In this document: positions 36,428 through 43,824 of the stretch, piece by piece
Numbering within the stretch: the stretch's first letter is position 1
How the letters are laid out: each line of letters starts with the position of its first letter
From: JBMOUD01 sp049319665
Lineage (GTDB): Bacteria > Pseudomonadota > Gammaproteobacteria > Enterobacterales > Enterobacteriaceae
NCBI RefSeq assembly: GCF_049319665.1
Contig: NZ_JBMOUD010000018.1
Coordinates: 1-64,000 of the forward strand
Direction: 5' to 3'
DNA length: 64,000 nucleotides
Position numbers and translations under genes: made by a program
The notes under the pieces: generated by a model
What the model was told of the DNA's origin: nothing
Seen by the model: only the letters and a program-made list of their open reading frames with translations
Database searches by the model: none

Positions 36428-37303
36428 ATGACGTTATCTCCCCCGGAAGAACAAAGCCTGAGTTCGGCTTTTAAACTCTACGATCTACATAGCCACACGA
36501 CGGCGTCAGACGGTCACTTATCGCCGCAAGCGTTGGTTGCAAGAGCCGTTGAAATGCGAGTTAACGTATTGGCGATAACCGATCATGACAGCACTGAAGG
36601 GCTTGACCGCGCAGCCCAAGCGATTGCTGAACAGGCATTGCCCCTGCAACTGATTAACGGGGTGGAAATCTCTACGCTGTGGGAAAACCTTGAGATTCAT
36701 ATTGTCGGATTACGTATCGATGCGCAGCATCCGGCGATGCAAACGTTATTAGCTGCACAGGCCACACGCCGTATTGAACGGGCGCAAGAAATGGGGAACC
36801 GGCTGGCGAAAGCGCGTATTGAAGGGGCATGGGAAGGCGCATTGCGTTTGGCTGATGGCGGCGCTGTCACGCGCGCGCATTTTGCCCGTTATTTGGTTGA
36901 GGTCGGTGCTGCCGATAATATTGCGCAAGTATTTAAAAAATATCTCGCCAAAGGCAAGACCGGTTATGTACCGCCACAGTGGTGTACAATTAAAGAAGCG
37001 ATTGATGCTATCCATCAATCAGGGGGGCAAGCGGTTGTTGCTCATCCGGGACGTTATGATCTTTCAACCAAATGGTTAAAAAGATTATTAGCGTTCTTTG
37101 CCGAGCAGGGCGGCGATGCGATGGAAGTCGCGCAGTGCCAGCAGGCCCCGCAGGAACGTACCCAGCTTGCCGGTCTGGCACGCGACTACAATTTATTAGC
37201 TTCACAGGGCTCAGATTTTCATCAGCCTTGTTCTTGGATTGAACTGGGAAGAAAGCTCTGGCTGCCCGGTGGCGTAGAACCGGTATGGCAATCCTGGCCG
37301 TAG
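36428..37303 (+). CDS. rnm: 5'-3' exoribonuclease Rnm (RNase AM)
   Basis: A PHP-domain enzyme (formerly YciV/TrpH). In E. coli it trims the 5' ends of rRNAs and degrades short oligonucleotides and 3',5'-bisphosphates. The 291-residue protein has the metal-binding motifs DLHSHTTASDG (about 19-29), AITDHDS (about 55), NGVEIS (about 78), VAHPGRY (about 204) and SDFH (about 258). It is divergent from the trp operon with the shared regulatory gap, as in E. coli. No clear ribosome binding site is seen before the ATG. Confidence 0.93.
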   Translation: MTLSPPEEQSLSSAFKLYDLHSHTTASDGHLSPQALVARAVEMRVNVLAITDHDSTEGLDRAAQAIAEQALPLQLINGVEISTLWENLEIHIVGLRIDAQHPAMQTLLAAQATRRIERAQEMGNRLAKARIEGAWEGALRLADGGAVTRAHFARYLVEVGAADNIAQVFKKYLAKGKTGYVPPQWCTIKEAIDAIHQSGGQAVVAHPGRYDLSTKWLKRLLAFFAEQGGDAMEVAQCQQAPQERTQLAGLARDYNLLASQGSDFHQPCSWIELGRKLWLPGGVEPVWQSWP

Positions 37304-37450
37304 CCCGAAGTGTCATCGCTACACGCTTGCCAGCGCTATGATTAATGGTAGAGGTCGTGACCAAGGAAACGGGAAAGAAAACCTGCCATCCTTGTTGATG
37401 ACCTCTGCAGGGTTTAACGCGTTATTTAACGCAGTGAAAGAGGAATTATC

Positions 37451-38071
37451 ATGAGTCAGTTTTTTTATGTTCACCCGGATAATCCGCAGCCGCGCTTGAT
37501 TTCACAAGCCGTTGAATTTTTAAGAAAAGGCTGCGTGATCGTCTATCCAACGGATTCCGGTTATGCGCTTGGCTGTCGTTTAGAAGAAAAAGCGGCGATG
37601 GAGCGTATCTGTCGAATTCGTCAGCTGGACAGCAATCATAACTTTACCTTGGTCTGTCGTGACCTGTCCGAGTTGTCAACCTATGCACATGTTGATAACG
37701 CGGCTTTCCGGCTGATTAAAAACAATACGCCGGGAAATTACACTTTTATCCTCAAAGCGACCAAAGAAGTACCACGCCGCTTGATGAGTGAAAAACGTAA
37801 AACGATTGGCCTGCGTGTTCCGTCAAACGCTATTGCGTTGGCGCTATTAGAAGAGTTGGGCGAACCACTGATGTCGACCAGCCTTATGCTGCCAGGCAAT
37901 GACTTTGCCGAGTCCGATCCAGAAGAGATCCGCGATAACATGGGCAAGCTGGTGGATTTAATCCTCAACGGCGGTTCCATTGGTCAGCAGCCAACCACGG
38001 TGGTCGATCTTACCGACGCTTCGCCAGAGGTTGTACGCGTTGGCACCGGCGATCCTCAGCCGTTTTATTGA
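37451..38071 (+). CDS. yciO: YciO, YrdC/Sua5-like protein
   Basis: A 206-residue protein with the YrdC-like fold that is shared with the threonylcarbamoyl-AMP synthases TsaC and Sua5. The nucleotide-binding part contains VYPTDSGYALGCR, KRKTIGLRVPSN and PTTVVDLT. In E. coli YciO itself is not the main tRNA t6A enzyme and its role is unsettled. GAGG precedes the ATG. It follows rnm by about 150 bases and is probably cotranscribed. Confidence 0.92.
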   Translation: MSQFFYVHPDNPQPRLISQAVEFLRKGCVIVYPTDSGYALGCRLEEKAAMERICRIRQLDSNHNFTLVCRDLSELSTYAHVDNAAFRLIKNNTPGNYTFILKATKEVPRRLMSEKRKTIGLRVPSNAIALALLEELGEPLMSTSLMLPGNDFAESDPEEIRDNMGKLVDLILNGGSIGQQPTTVVDLTDASPEVVRVGTGDPQPFY

Positions 38072-38373
38072 GTTTATTTGCCCTCGTGTCGGCATTTCCT
38101 CATGCTCAATAACCGCTGTGTTCTATTATTTAAAAGCGCCGGAAGGCGCATTATTCCACGTTTATTTTTGCACAAAAAACAATCATTATTTTTAGAATCA
38201 TTGGGGCCGGAATTAGTATAGAATACGAGGCCCTTTAACACCTGTGTAACGCCGGTGTTAACCTGCGGTGCTGCAAACATGTGAAAAATTATATGGTTAT
38301 GGTGAAATCAGCCGTAACTTACTGACGTAGAAAATACAATGACGCCTGTGAAGGCGACAAATGAGGTTGCTCA
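38072..38373. other. Intergenic region yciO-rluB
   Basis: About 300 bases with no gene. A hairpin GCGCC-ggaa-GGCGC near 38138-38151 may end the rnm-yciO transcript, and an inverted repeat TTAACACC / GGTGTTAA near 38235-38261 lies in the rluB leader. The rluB promoter must lie in this stretch. Confidence 0.45.
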
Positions 38374-39585
38374 ATGAGCGAGAAGTTTAATTCCAATAAG
38401 CAAAAGAATGACCGCTTTAAATCTGACAAGCCGCGTGCAAATCGCGCTGATACAGACAAATCGCGTTCTGACCGCCCACGTGCAGACAAGCCACGTAGCG
38501 CCAAGCCGGGTGCAGATAAGCCTCGCGGTGAAAAATCCCGAATCGAAAAACCACGCGCTGATAGTAGCCGCATAGAAAAGCCTCGCCAGACAAAGCCGAA
38601 GGCTGACTCATTACGTGTCAAAAACATCGATATCGTCGCTGATGAGACCGAAGAAGCACCAAAATACGAAAAGCCGAAGAATGCGCTTAACGAAGGTGAA
38701 GGTCCGCAGAGCGAAAAATTGCAAAAAATCTTGGCGCGCGCTGGTCACGGTTCTCGTCGCGAAGTTGAAGCCATGATCCAACAAGGTCGCGTCAGCGTTG
38801 ACGGCAAGATCTCTACATTGGGCGACCGTGTAGAATTGAATGCCGGTACTAAAATCCGTCTTGATGGCCATGTGTTGTCAATTATTGAAGCGCAGGACAC
38901 GGTTTGCCGCGTGCTTGCGTACTACAAGCCAGAAGGTGAGTTGTGTACTCGCAGCGACCCGGAAGGCCGTCCAACGGTATTCGACCGTTTGCCAAAAATG
39001 CGTGGCTCACGCTGGGTAGCGGTTGGGCGTCTGGATGTTAACACCTCTGGTTTGCTGCTGTTCACCACCGATGGTGAATTGGCTAACCGTTTGATGCACC
39101 CAAGCCGTGAAGTTGAGCGCGAATACGCCGTGCGCGTGTTTGGCCAGATTGACGATGAAAAAATCAAACAACTGAGCCGTGGCGTACAGCTTGAAGATGG
39201 TCCTGCGGCATTCCGTAGCATCAAATACCAGGGCGGTGAAGGGCTGAACCAGTGGTACAACGTGACGTTGACCGAAGGCCGTAACCGTGAAGTTCGCCGT
39301 CTGTGGGAAGCCGTTGGCGTACAGGTAAGCCGATTGATCCGCGTGCGCTATGGTGATCTTAATCTGCCGAAAGGTTTGCCGCGCGGGGGTTATAAAGAGT
39401 TAGACCTGCCGGATATCAACTATTTGCGCCAACTGGTTGCCCTGACAGAAGAAACGGTCAGCAAGATGCCAGTAGAGCGCGATCGCCGTCGCGTGAAGGC
39501 TAACCAGATCCGTCGTGCAGTGAAACGTCATACTCAGGTCACGCCAGCACGTCGTGGCGGAACCCCGAGCAAGCGCCAGGGTTAA
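38374..39585 (+). CDS. rluB: 23S rRNA pseudouridine(2605) synthase RluB, with long basic N-terminal extension
   Basis: Makes pseudouridine at position 2605 of 23S rRNA. From residue 113 on (SEKLQKILARAGHGSRRE) the protein matches E. coli RluB: an S4 RNA-binding domain (about 113-170) and the RsuA-type synthase domain with the catalytic Asp in VGRLDVNTSGLLLFTTDG. The first 112 residues are extra. They are rich in Lys, Arg, Asp and Pro, with repeated DKPR/EKPR units, and look disordered. The ATG at 38374 has GAGG before it and starts MSEK, like E. coli, so the extension looks inserted after the start. The protein has 403 residues against about 290 in E. coli. Confidence 0.95.
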   Translation: MSEKFNSNKQKNDRFKSDKPRANRADTDKSRSDRPRADKPRSAKPGADKPRGEKSRIEKPRADSSRIEKPRQTKPKADSLRVKNIDIVADETEEAPKYEKPKNALNEGEGPQSEKLQKILARAGHGSRREVEAMIQQGRVSVDGKISTLGDRVELNAGTKIRLDGHVLSIIEAQDTVCRVLAYYKPEGELCTRSDPEGRPTVFDRLPKMRGSRWVAVGRLDVNTSGLLLFTTDGELANRLMHPSREVEREYAVRVFGQIDDEKIKQLSRGVQLEDGPAAFRSIKYQGGEGLNQWYNVTLTEGRNREVRRLWEAVGVQVSRLIRVRYGDLNLPKGLPRGGYKELDLPDINYLRQLVALTEETVSKMPVERDRRRVKANQIRRAVKRHTQVTPARRGGTPSKRQG

Positions 39586-39637
39586 TTTGCCATTGTGCTA
39601 ATATGATTGTTGTCGAATCACTATTATGTATAAAGCT

Positions 39638-39668
39638 AAAACCACCTCCTAAGTGAGGTGGTTTTTTA
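39638..39668 (+). terminator. rluB terminator
   Basis: Arms AAACCACCTC / GAGGTGGTTT (39639-39648, 39655-39664) followed by a T-run. It separates rluB from the downstream phosphatase gene. Confidence 0.88.
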
Positions 39669-39695
39669 TAATGGAACCCAAATCAGGGAGAGGCA

Positions 39696-40352
39696 TTGAA
39701 ACTTTATCTCATCAGACATGGGCAGACACAGGCCGATGTCAACGGCGTAATTTGTGGTAGCAGTGATATCGGCCTTACTGAACTTGGAAAACAACAGGCA
39801 AAGCATCTAGCCAATATGCTGGCATCAGTGCGGCTTGATGGCATTATTCATAGCGGCATGCTGCGCAGTGAGCAAACAGCAAATATTATTCTCGGCCAGC
39901 GTGATATTAACCTCGAAACCCAAACGCTGGCGCAAGAAATCTGTTTTGGACAGTGGGAGTTACGTTGTCACAGCGAGGTAAAGTCATCTGCAACAGTAAG
40001 TTATGCAGATTGGTGTCGAGACTGGCAATTGGCAGAAGTACCCGGTGGTGAGCTATTCGCCGATTTTAGCCAGCGTATTCGTCGGGCGCTAAATCAACTT
40101 TACCTGCGCCCTGCAAATAGCCAGTTAGCGATTATCGGTGAGCAGGGCGCGCTCAGCTTTATGTTAGCGATGATGCTAAAGCTCGCGCCAGCTGACATGC
40201 TGCGTTTTCCATTCCATCAGGGCAGTTTATGCGAAGTGGAACTGACCAACGGATATTGTGTGATTCAGCGTTTTAATGATACTGGATTACTGGCTATGCC
40301 AGAGGCAAGCTCCTTGGGGTCCTCTACCAATCAATGCCTTGCTGAGCCATAA
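39696..40352 (+). CDS. cobC: CobC-like histidine phosphatase (probable alpha-ribazole phosphatase)
   Basis: A 218-residue histidine phosphatase with the RHG motif (LIRHGQTQAD, residues 4-13), the second Arg in MLRSEQTA, the acidic residue in EICFGQWE, and the late catalytic His, here apparently replaced in GEQGALSF. CobC removes the phosphate from alpha-ribazole phosphate in cobalamin assembly. The TTG start at 39696 has GGGAGAGG a few bases upstream. Its end overlaps that of btuR, a cobalamin gene, by 29 bases in convergent order, which supports a cobalamin role. A general phosphoglycerate-mutase-like phosphatase is the alternative. Confidence 0.7.
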   Translation: MKLYLIRHGQTQADVNGVICGSSDIGLTELGKQQAKHLANMLASVRLDGIIHSGMLRSEQTANIILGQRDINLETQTLAQEICFGQWELRCHSEVKSSATVSYADWCRDWQLAEVPGGELFADFSQRIRRALNQLYLRPANSQLAIIGEQGALSFMLAMMLKLAPADMLRFPFHQGSLCEVELTNGYCVIQRFNDTGLLAMPEASSLGSSTNQCLAEP

Positions 40353-40914
40353 TTCCGGCGTCAAAAGCGTGTTTAACTGGGCGAAGCTCGCTCACGGTAT
40401 CGGCGAGCTCGAGTAAATCCCGGTGGCAGCCTCGGCCGGTAATAATCACAGTCTGATGCGCAGGACGGTGATTCAGCGCGTCCAGCACCTCCTGTAGCGC
40501 CAGATAGCCAAAACTGAGCATGTAGGTCAGCTCATCCAGCACCACTAAATCCAACGACGTATCCGCCAGCATTCTTTTTCCGTGCAGCCAGACATCCTGA
40601 CAAGCTTGCGTATCGCTTGCTTTATTTTGAGTTTCCCAGGTAAAGCCGGTGGACATAACCTGGAATTCAACGCCGTGTGGCTCCAGCAGATTTCGCTCGC
40701 CGTTTGGCCATTCGCCCTTGATAAATTGAATGACACCTGCACGTTGACCATGACCAACGGCGCGGGTGACAGTACCAAAGGCCGCAGTTGTTTTACCTTT
40801 ACCATTGCCGGTAAAGATAATCAGTATCCCTCGCGCTTCTTTGGCCGCTGCAATACGGGCATCAACCTGTTCTTTTAACCGTTGTTGACGCTGCTGGTGA
40901 CGATCCTCGCTCAT
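40324..40914 (-). CDS. btuR: Cob(I)yrinic acid a,c-diamide adenosyltransferase BtuR
   Basis: Adds the adenosyl group to reduced cobalamin or cobinamide. The 196-residue protein has the P-loop GNGKGKTTAAFG (about 36-47) of the CobA/BtuR family and LDLVVLDELTYM. Length equals E. coli BtuR. It is transcribed with yciK, whose stop lies 12 bases upstream. Its 3' end overlaps the convergent cobC-like gene by 29 bases. Confidence 0.95.
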   Translation of the reverse strand: MSEDRHQQRQQRLKEQVDARIAAAKEARGILIIFTGNGKGKTTAAFGTVTRAVGHGQRAGVIQFIKGEWPNGERNLLEPHGVEFQVMSTGFTWETQNKASDTQACQDVWLHGKRMLADTSLDLVVLDELTYMLSFGYLALQEVLDALNHRPAHQTVIITGRGCHRDLLELADTVSELRPVKHAFDAGIMAQQGIDW

Positions 40915-40926
40915 TGATGATCCCGT

Positions 40927-41688
40927 TTATTCCGCAGGGCCAGCTTTGCGGCCTGGCTGTGCGTCAAAGCTAATGCCGGTTTTGCGACGGCTGTCATCGC
41001 CCATTAAATACAGGTACAGCGGCATAATTTCGGCCGGCGTTTTTAACTTTTGTGCATTTTCATCCGGGAAGGCAGATGCGCGCATTTTTGTGCGTGTTCC
41101 CCCCGGATTGATGCAATTGACCCGCAAGTTAGTCTGTTTATATTCTTCAGCCAGGACTTGCATCATCCCTTCGGTAGCAAACTTAGACACCGAGTAAATT
41201 CCCCAGCCGCTGCGGCCTTGACGACCTACGCTTGAAGACGTAAAGACCAACGAGGCGTTGGCAGATTTTAACAACAACGGCAGCAATGCCTGCGTGAGCA
41301 TGAAGGTGGCATTAACGTTCACTTGCATCACGTTATTCCAGTCTTCGAGTTTAATCTCTGCCATGGGTACTATTTCACTGAGCAGCCCTGCATTATGAAG
41401 TACGCCGTCAAGGTGCGGTGCCCATTCAGCTATTGTGGTCGCGACACGCTGGCAATCTTGTTGGCTCGCGGTCAGTAAATCTAGCGTAATGATATTGGCG
41501 GGGCGCAGGCCGGCATTAGCAATCTCTCGCTGTACAGATTGCAGTTTACTTTCGGTGCGTCCTAACAGGATGACTCGCGCGCCAAAACGGGCATAAGACA
41601 AGGCAGCTTCACGGCCGATACCATCACCGGCACCGGTAACCAAAATGATGCGATCGTTAAGTAAGTCTGATTTTGGATGGTAATGCAC
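40927..41688 (-). CDS. yciK: SDR family oxidoreductase YciK
   Basis: A 253-residue short-chain dehydrogenase/reductase with the cofactor motif TGAGDGIG (about 19-26), HNAGL (about 98), the catalytic Ser in VFTSSSVG and the YSVSK dyad (about 164-168). The substrate is unknown. The start is a GTG at 41688 with AAGGAG five bases upstream. It is upstream of and cotranscribed with btuR, as in E. coli. Confidence 0.92.
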   Translation of the reverse strand: MHYHPKSDLLNDRIILVTGAGDGIGREAALSYARFGARVILLGRTESKLQSVQREIANAGLRPANIITLDLLTASQQDCQRVATTIAEWAPHLDGVLHNAGLLSEIVPMAEIKLEDWNNVMQVNVNATFMLTQALLPLLLKSANASLVFTSSSVGRQGRSGWGIYSVSKFATEGMMQVLAEEYKQTNLRVNCINPGGTRTKMRASAFPDENAQKLKTPAEIMPLYLYLMGDDSRRKTGISFDAQPGRKAGPAE

Positions 41689-42035
41689 GCTAACTCCTTA
41701 AAAATGAGACGCTGAGGAGATTGATAAATTTTTCCTCAACCCGATATATGAAGGGGAGCCTAAATGCTCAACCCAAATGTGATGCTCTGTATTGGTTTTA
41801 AAAGACGATGGATATATTCCGCCAATACACCTGAATTTCAAGGGATAAGCTCTTAATTACCGATTTATATGTAACAAAAACAAATCATGATGACCGCATC
41901 TTTCGCCGTTTTCTGTTTGTTTTACCAGCAAAGTCACGGTTGTTTACCTCTGAACCAGATTCAGACAAGACTCACTGACTGTGATTGACTAGAATGCTAT
42001 TTATCTTTTACCAAGCTGTTTAAAAGGCGGTTTTT
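41689..42035. other. Divergent yciK-sohB region
   Basis: About 350 bases with no supported gene; it must hold the yciK and sohB promoters. A 34-codon open frame at 41887 has no ribosome binding site. Confidence 0.45.
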
Positions 42036-43079
42036 GTGGATCTACTCTCTCTTTATGGACTATTTTTGGCGAAAGTTGTCACGGTGGTGATTGCCATCGG
42101 CGCGTTGGTCGTATTGATACTTAGCCAACGGCAGCGCAAAGGTGCCGCAAAAGGTGAGCTTCATTTAAAAGATTTAGGTGAAGAGTACCGTGAAATGCAA
42201 CGTGAAATGCGTACCGCTCGTCTGGACCCGATTGCGCAGAAGTTACGTAATAAAGAATTTAAAAAGCAGGAGAAGCTCGAAGCCAAGCAAAAGAAACAGC
42301 TGGCTAAAACGGGCGTGGCAAACAGCAAGTCCTGTCTGTATGTTCTCGATTTTAAAGGCAGTATGGATGCGCACGAAGTCACCTCACTGCGTGAAGAAAT
42401 CTCTGCGGTATTGGCCGTTGCAACACCGGCTGATGAAGTGCTATTGCGCTTAGAAAGTCCAGGCGGTGTGGTGCACGGTTATGGGCTGGCGGCATCACAA
42501 CTGGTGCGTCTGCGTGAAGCTGGAGTGCGTCTTACCGTCGTTGTCGATAAAGTTGCCGCTAGCGGTGGTTATATGATGGCCTGCGTCGCGGATCGCATTG
42601 TATCTGCACCCTTCGCGATTATCGGTTCTATCGGCGTAGTGGCGCAAATCCCGAACTTCAGCCGCCTGCTGAAAAAAAATAATATTGATGTTGAGCTGCA
42701 CACTGCCGGAGAATTCAAACGCACACTGACATTATTTGGTGAAAATACCGAAGAAGGGCGTGAGAAGTTCCGCGAAGATTTGAACGAAACCCACGTACTA
42801 TTTAAAGAGTTCGTGCATCAAAATCGCCCGGCATTGGATATTAATGCTGTGGCTACAGGAGAACACTGGTTTGGTCTGCAAGCGCTTGAAAAAGGCTTAG
42901 TTGATGAAATTGGTACCAGTGATGATTTGCTGATTGCCGAGATGGAAAAACATGAAGTCATTTCGGTACGCTTTAGCCGTCGTAAACGTGTCATGGACCG
43001 TTTTACTGGCAGCGCTGCTGAAAGTGTGGACCGTCTGTTTTTACGCTGGTTACAGCGTAGCCAAAAGCCATTGTTATAG
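42036..43079 (+). CDS. sohB: Inner-membrane peptidase SohB
   Basis: A signal-peptide-peptidase-like serine protease of family S49, found as a multicopy suppressor of htrA (degP) in E. coli. The 347-residue protein has an N-terminal membrane segment (about 6-30), a charged Lys/Glu-rich stretch (about 58-95), and the S49 core with LRLESPGGVVHGYG and the nucleophile Ser in KVAASGGYMMACVAD (about 180). The catalytic Lys is expected near residue 230. The start is GTG at 42036. A terminator follows. Confidence 0.95.
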   Translation: MDLLSLYGLFLAKVVTVVIAIGALVVLILSQRQRKGAAKGELHLKDLGEEYREMQREMRTARLDPIAQKLRNKEFKKQEKLEAKQKKQLAKTGVANSKSCLYVLDFKGSMDAHEVTSLREEISAVLAVATPADEVLLRLESPGGVVHGYGLAASQLVRLREAGVRLTVVVDKVAASGGYMMACVADRIVSAPFAIIGSIGVVAQIPNFSRLLKKNNIDVELHTAGEFKRTLTLFGENTEEGREKFREDLNETHVLFKEFVHQNRPALDINAVATGEHWFGLQALEKGLVDEIGTSDDLLIAEMEKHEVISVRFSRRKRVMDRFTGSAAESVDRLFLRWLQRSQKPLL

Positions 43080-43099
43080 GTCAAGGCAATCAAGTGTTT

Positions 43100-43121
43100 A
43101 AGGGGCTAAGGCCCCTTTTTT
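43100..43121. terminator. Terminator between sohB and yciN
   Basis: Arms AAGGGGC / GCCCCTT around a four-base loop with a following T-run, 20 bases past the sohB stop and just before the yciN stop of the opposite strand. Confidence 0.85.
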
Positions 43122-43135
43122 ATTCAGCAAAGCTG

Positions 43136-43387
43136 TTAATCCTGCAAGGTGTATTTATCAGAAAAACAGTGGGCTAAATATTTAAACATATTGAATACTG
43201 CGGTCGTTTTTAGCGTAGGTAAGCCGTTATCATCTAAAAAGAATGGGCCGTGGAAAACCAGCACGCCACCTTTTTCTTCGACACTGGTAGCCATCATGCC
43301 TGGTTGATAATCTTGATGTTCAGTGATCGCTTTGTTTGCTTCAATTAGCAATGCATGGCGAGCGATCGCCGTTTTATTTTCATGCAT
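43136..43387 (-). CDS. yciN: YciN family protein
   Basis: An 83-residue protein of the enterobacterial YciN family, of unknown function, same length as in E. coli. No motif suggests a reaction. The ATG at 43387 has AGGGAGAG just upstream; the open frame goes eight codons further but without support. It lies between sohB and topA in the conserved order. The E. coli structure is known, but no role has been assigned. Confidence 0.9.
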   Translation of the reverse strand: MHENKTAIARHALLIEANKAITEHQDYQPGMMATSVEEKGGVLVFHGPFFLDDNGLPTLKTTAVFNMFKYLAHCFSDKYTLQD

Positions 43388-43824
43388 GTTGCTCTCCCTC
43401 TCAAATAACAATTGCCAACATTCTAATCTTATCGCGTTTAAAGCCGCAATTTATATAAGGGTAATAAATGCGTTGTGGCTAATTATTGCTCAGGTTGGCG
43501 TATTCTTCATTTACATGCTAATTAAGTTGCGTGGCAATTTTTATCAGGTAAAGTGTGGGATTTTGTGGCTTCGGCTGGAATCATTTGTTTACGATTTCAT
43601 CTCATCTATTGTTGTCAGCTTGTTCCATAGATTGATGGTTTTTAGTTAAAAATCAAAATATTCATCGGGTTATGTTTGAATGGCGCTGTTTGTGCTCGGG
43701 GCGAAAAAATATGTTGACGTCCTGATTCACTTCCGCAATATAAAAAAAGACATTGGAATGTGCCACGGCATAACAAGACAAAATCTTCCTTGGTGGGAAG
43801 AATAATTTAGGTAAAAAGGTAATT
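43388..43824. other. Upstream region of topA
   Basis: About 440 bases between divergent yciN and topA. An open frame from 43323 to 43649 overlaps yciN antisense and lacks a ribosome binding site. E. coli topA has several promoters here, including supercoiling-sensitive and heat-shock ones; a similar arrangement is likely but not shown. Confidence 0.45.

Noticed and set aside
43323..43649. 108-codon open frame upstream of topA
   Set aside because: Its first part is antisense to yciN, and no start signal is visible; yciN is the conserved gene here.
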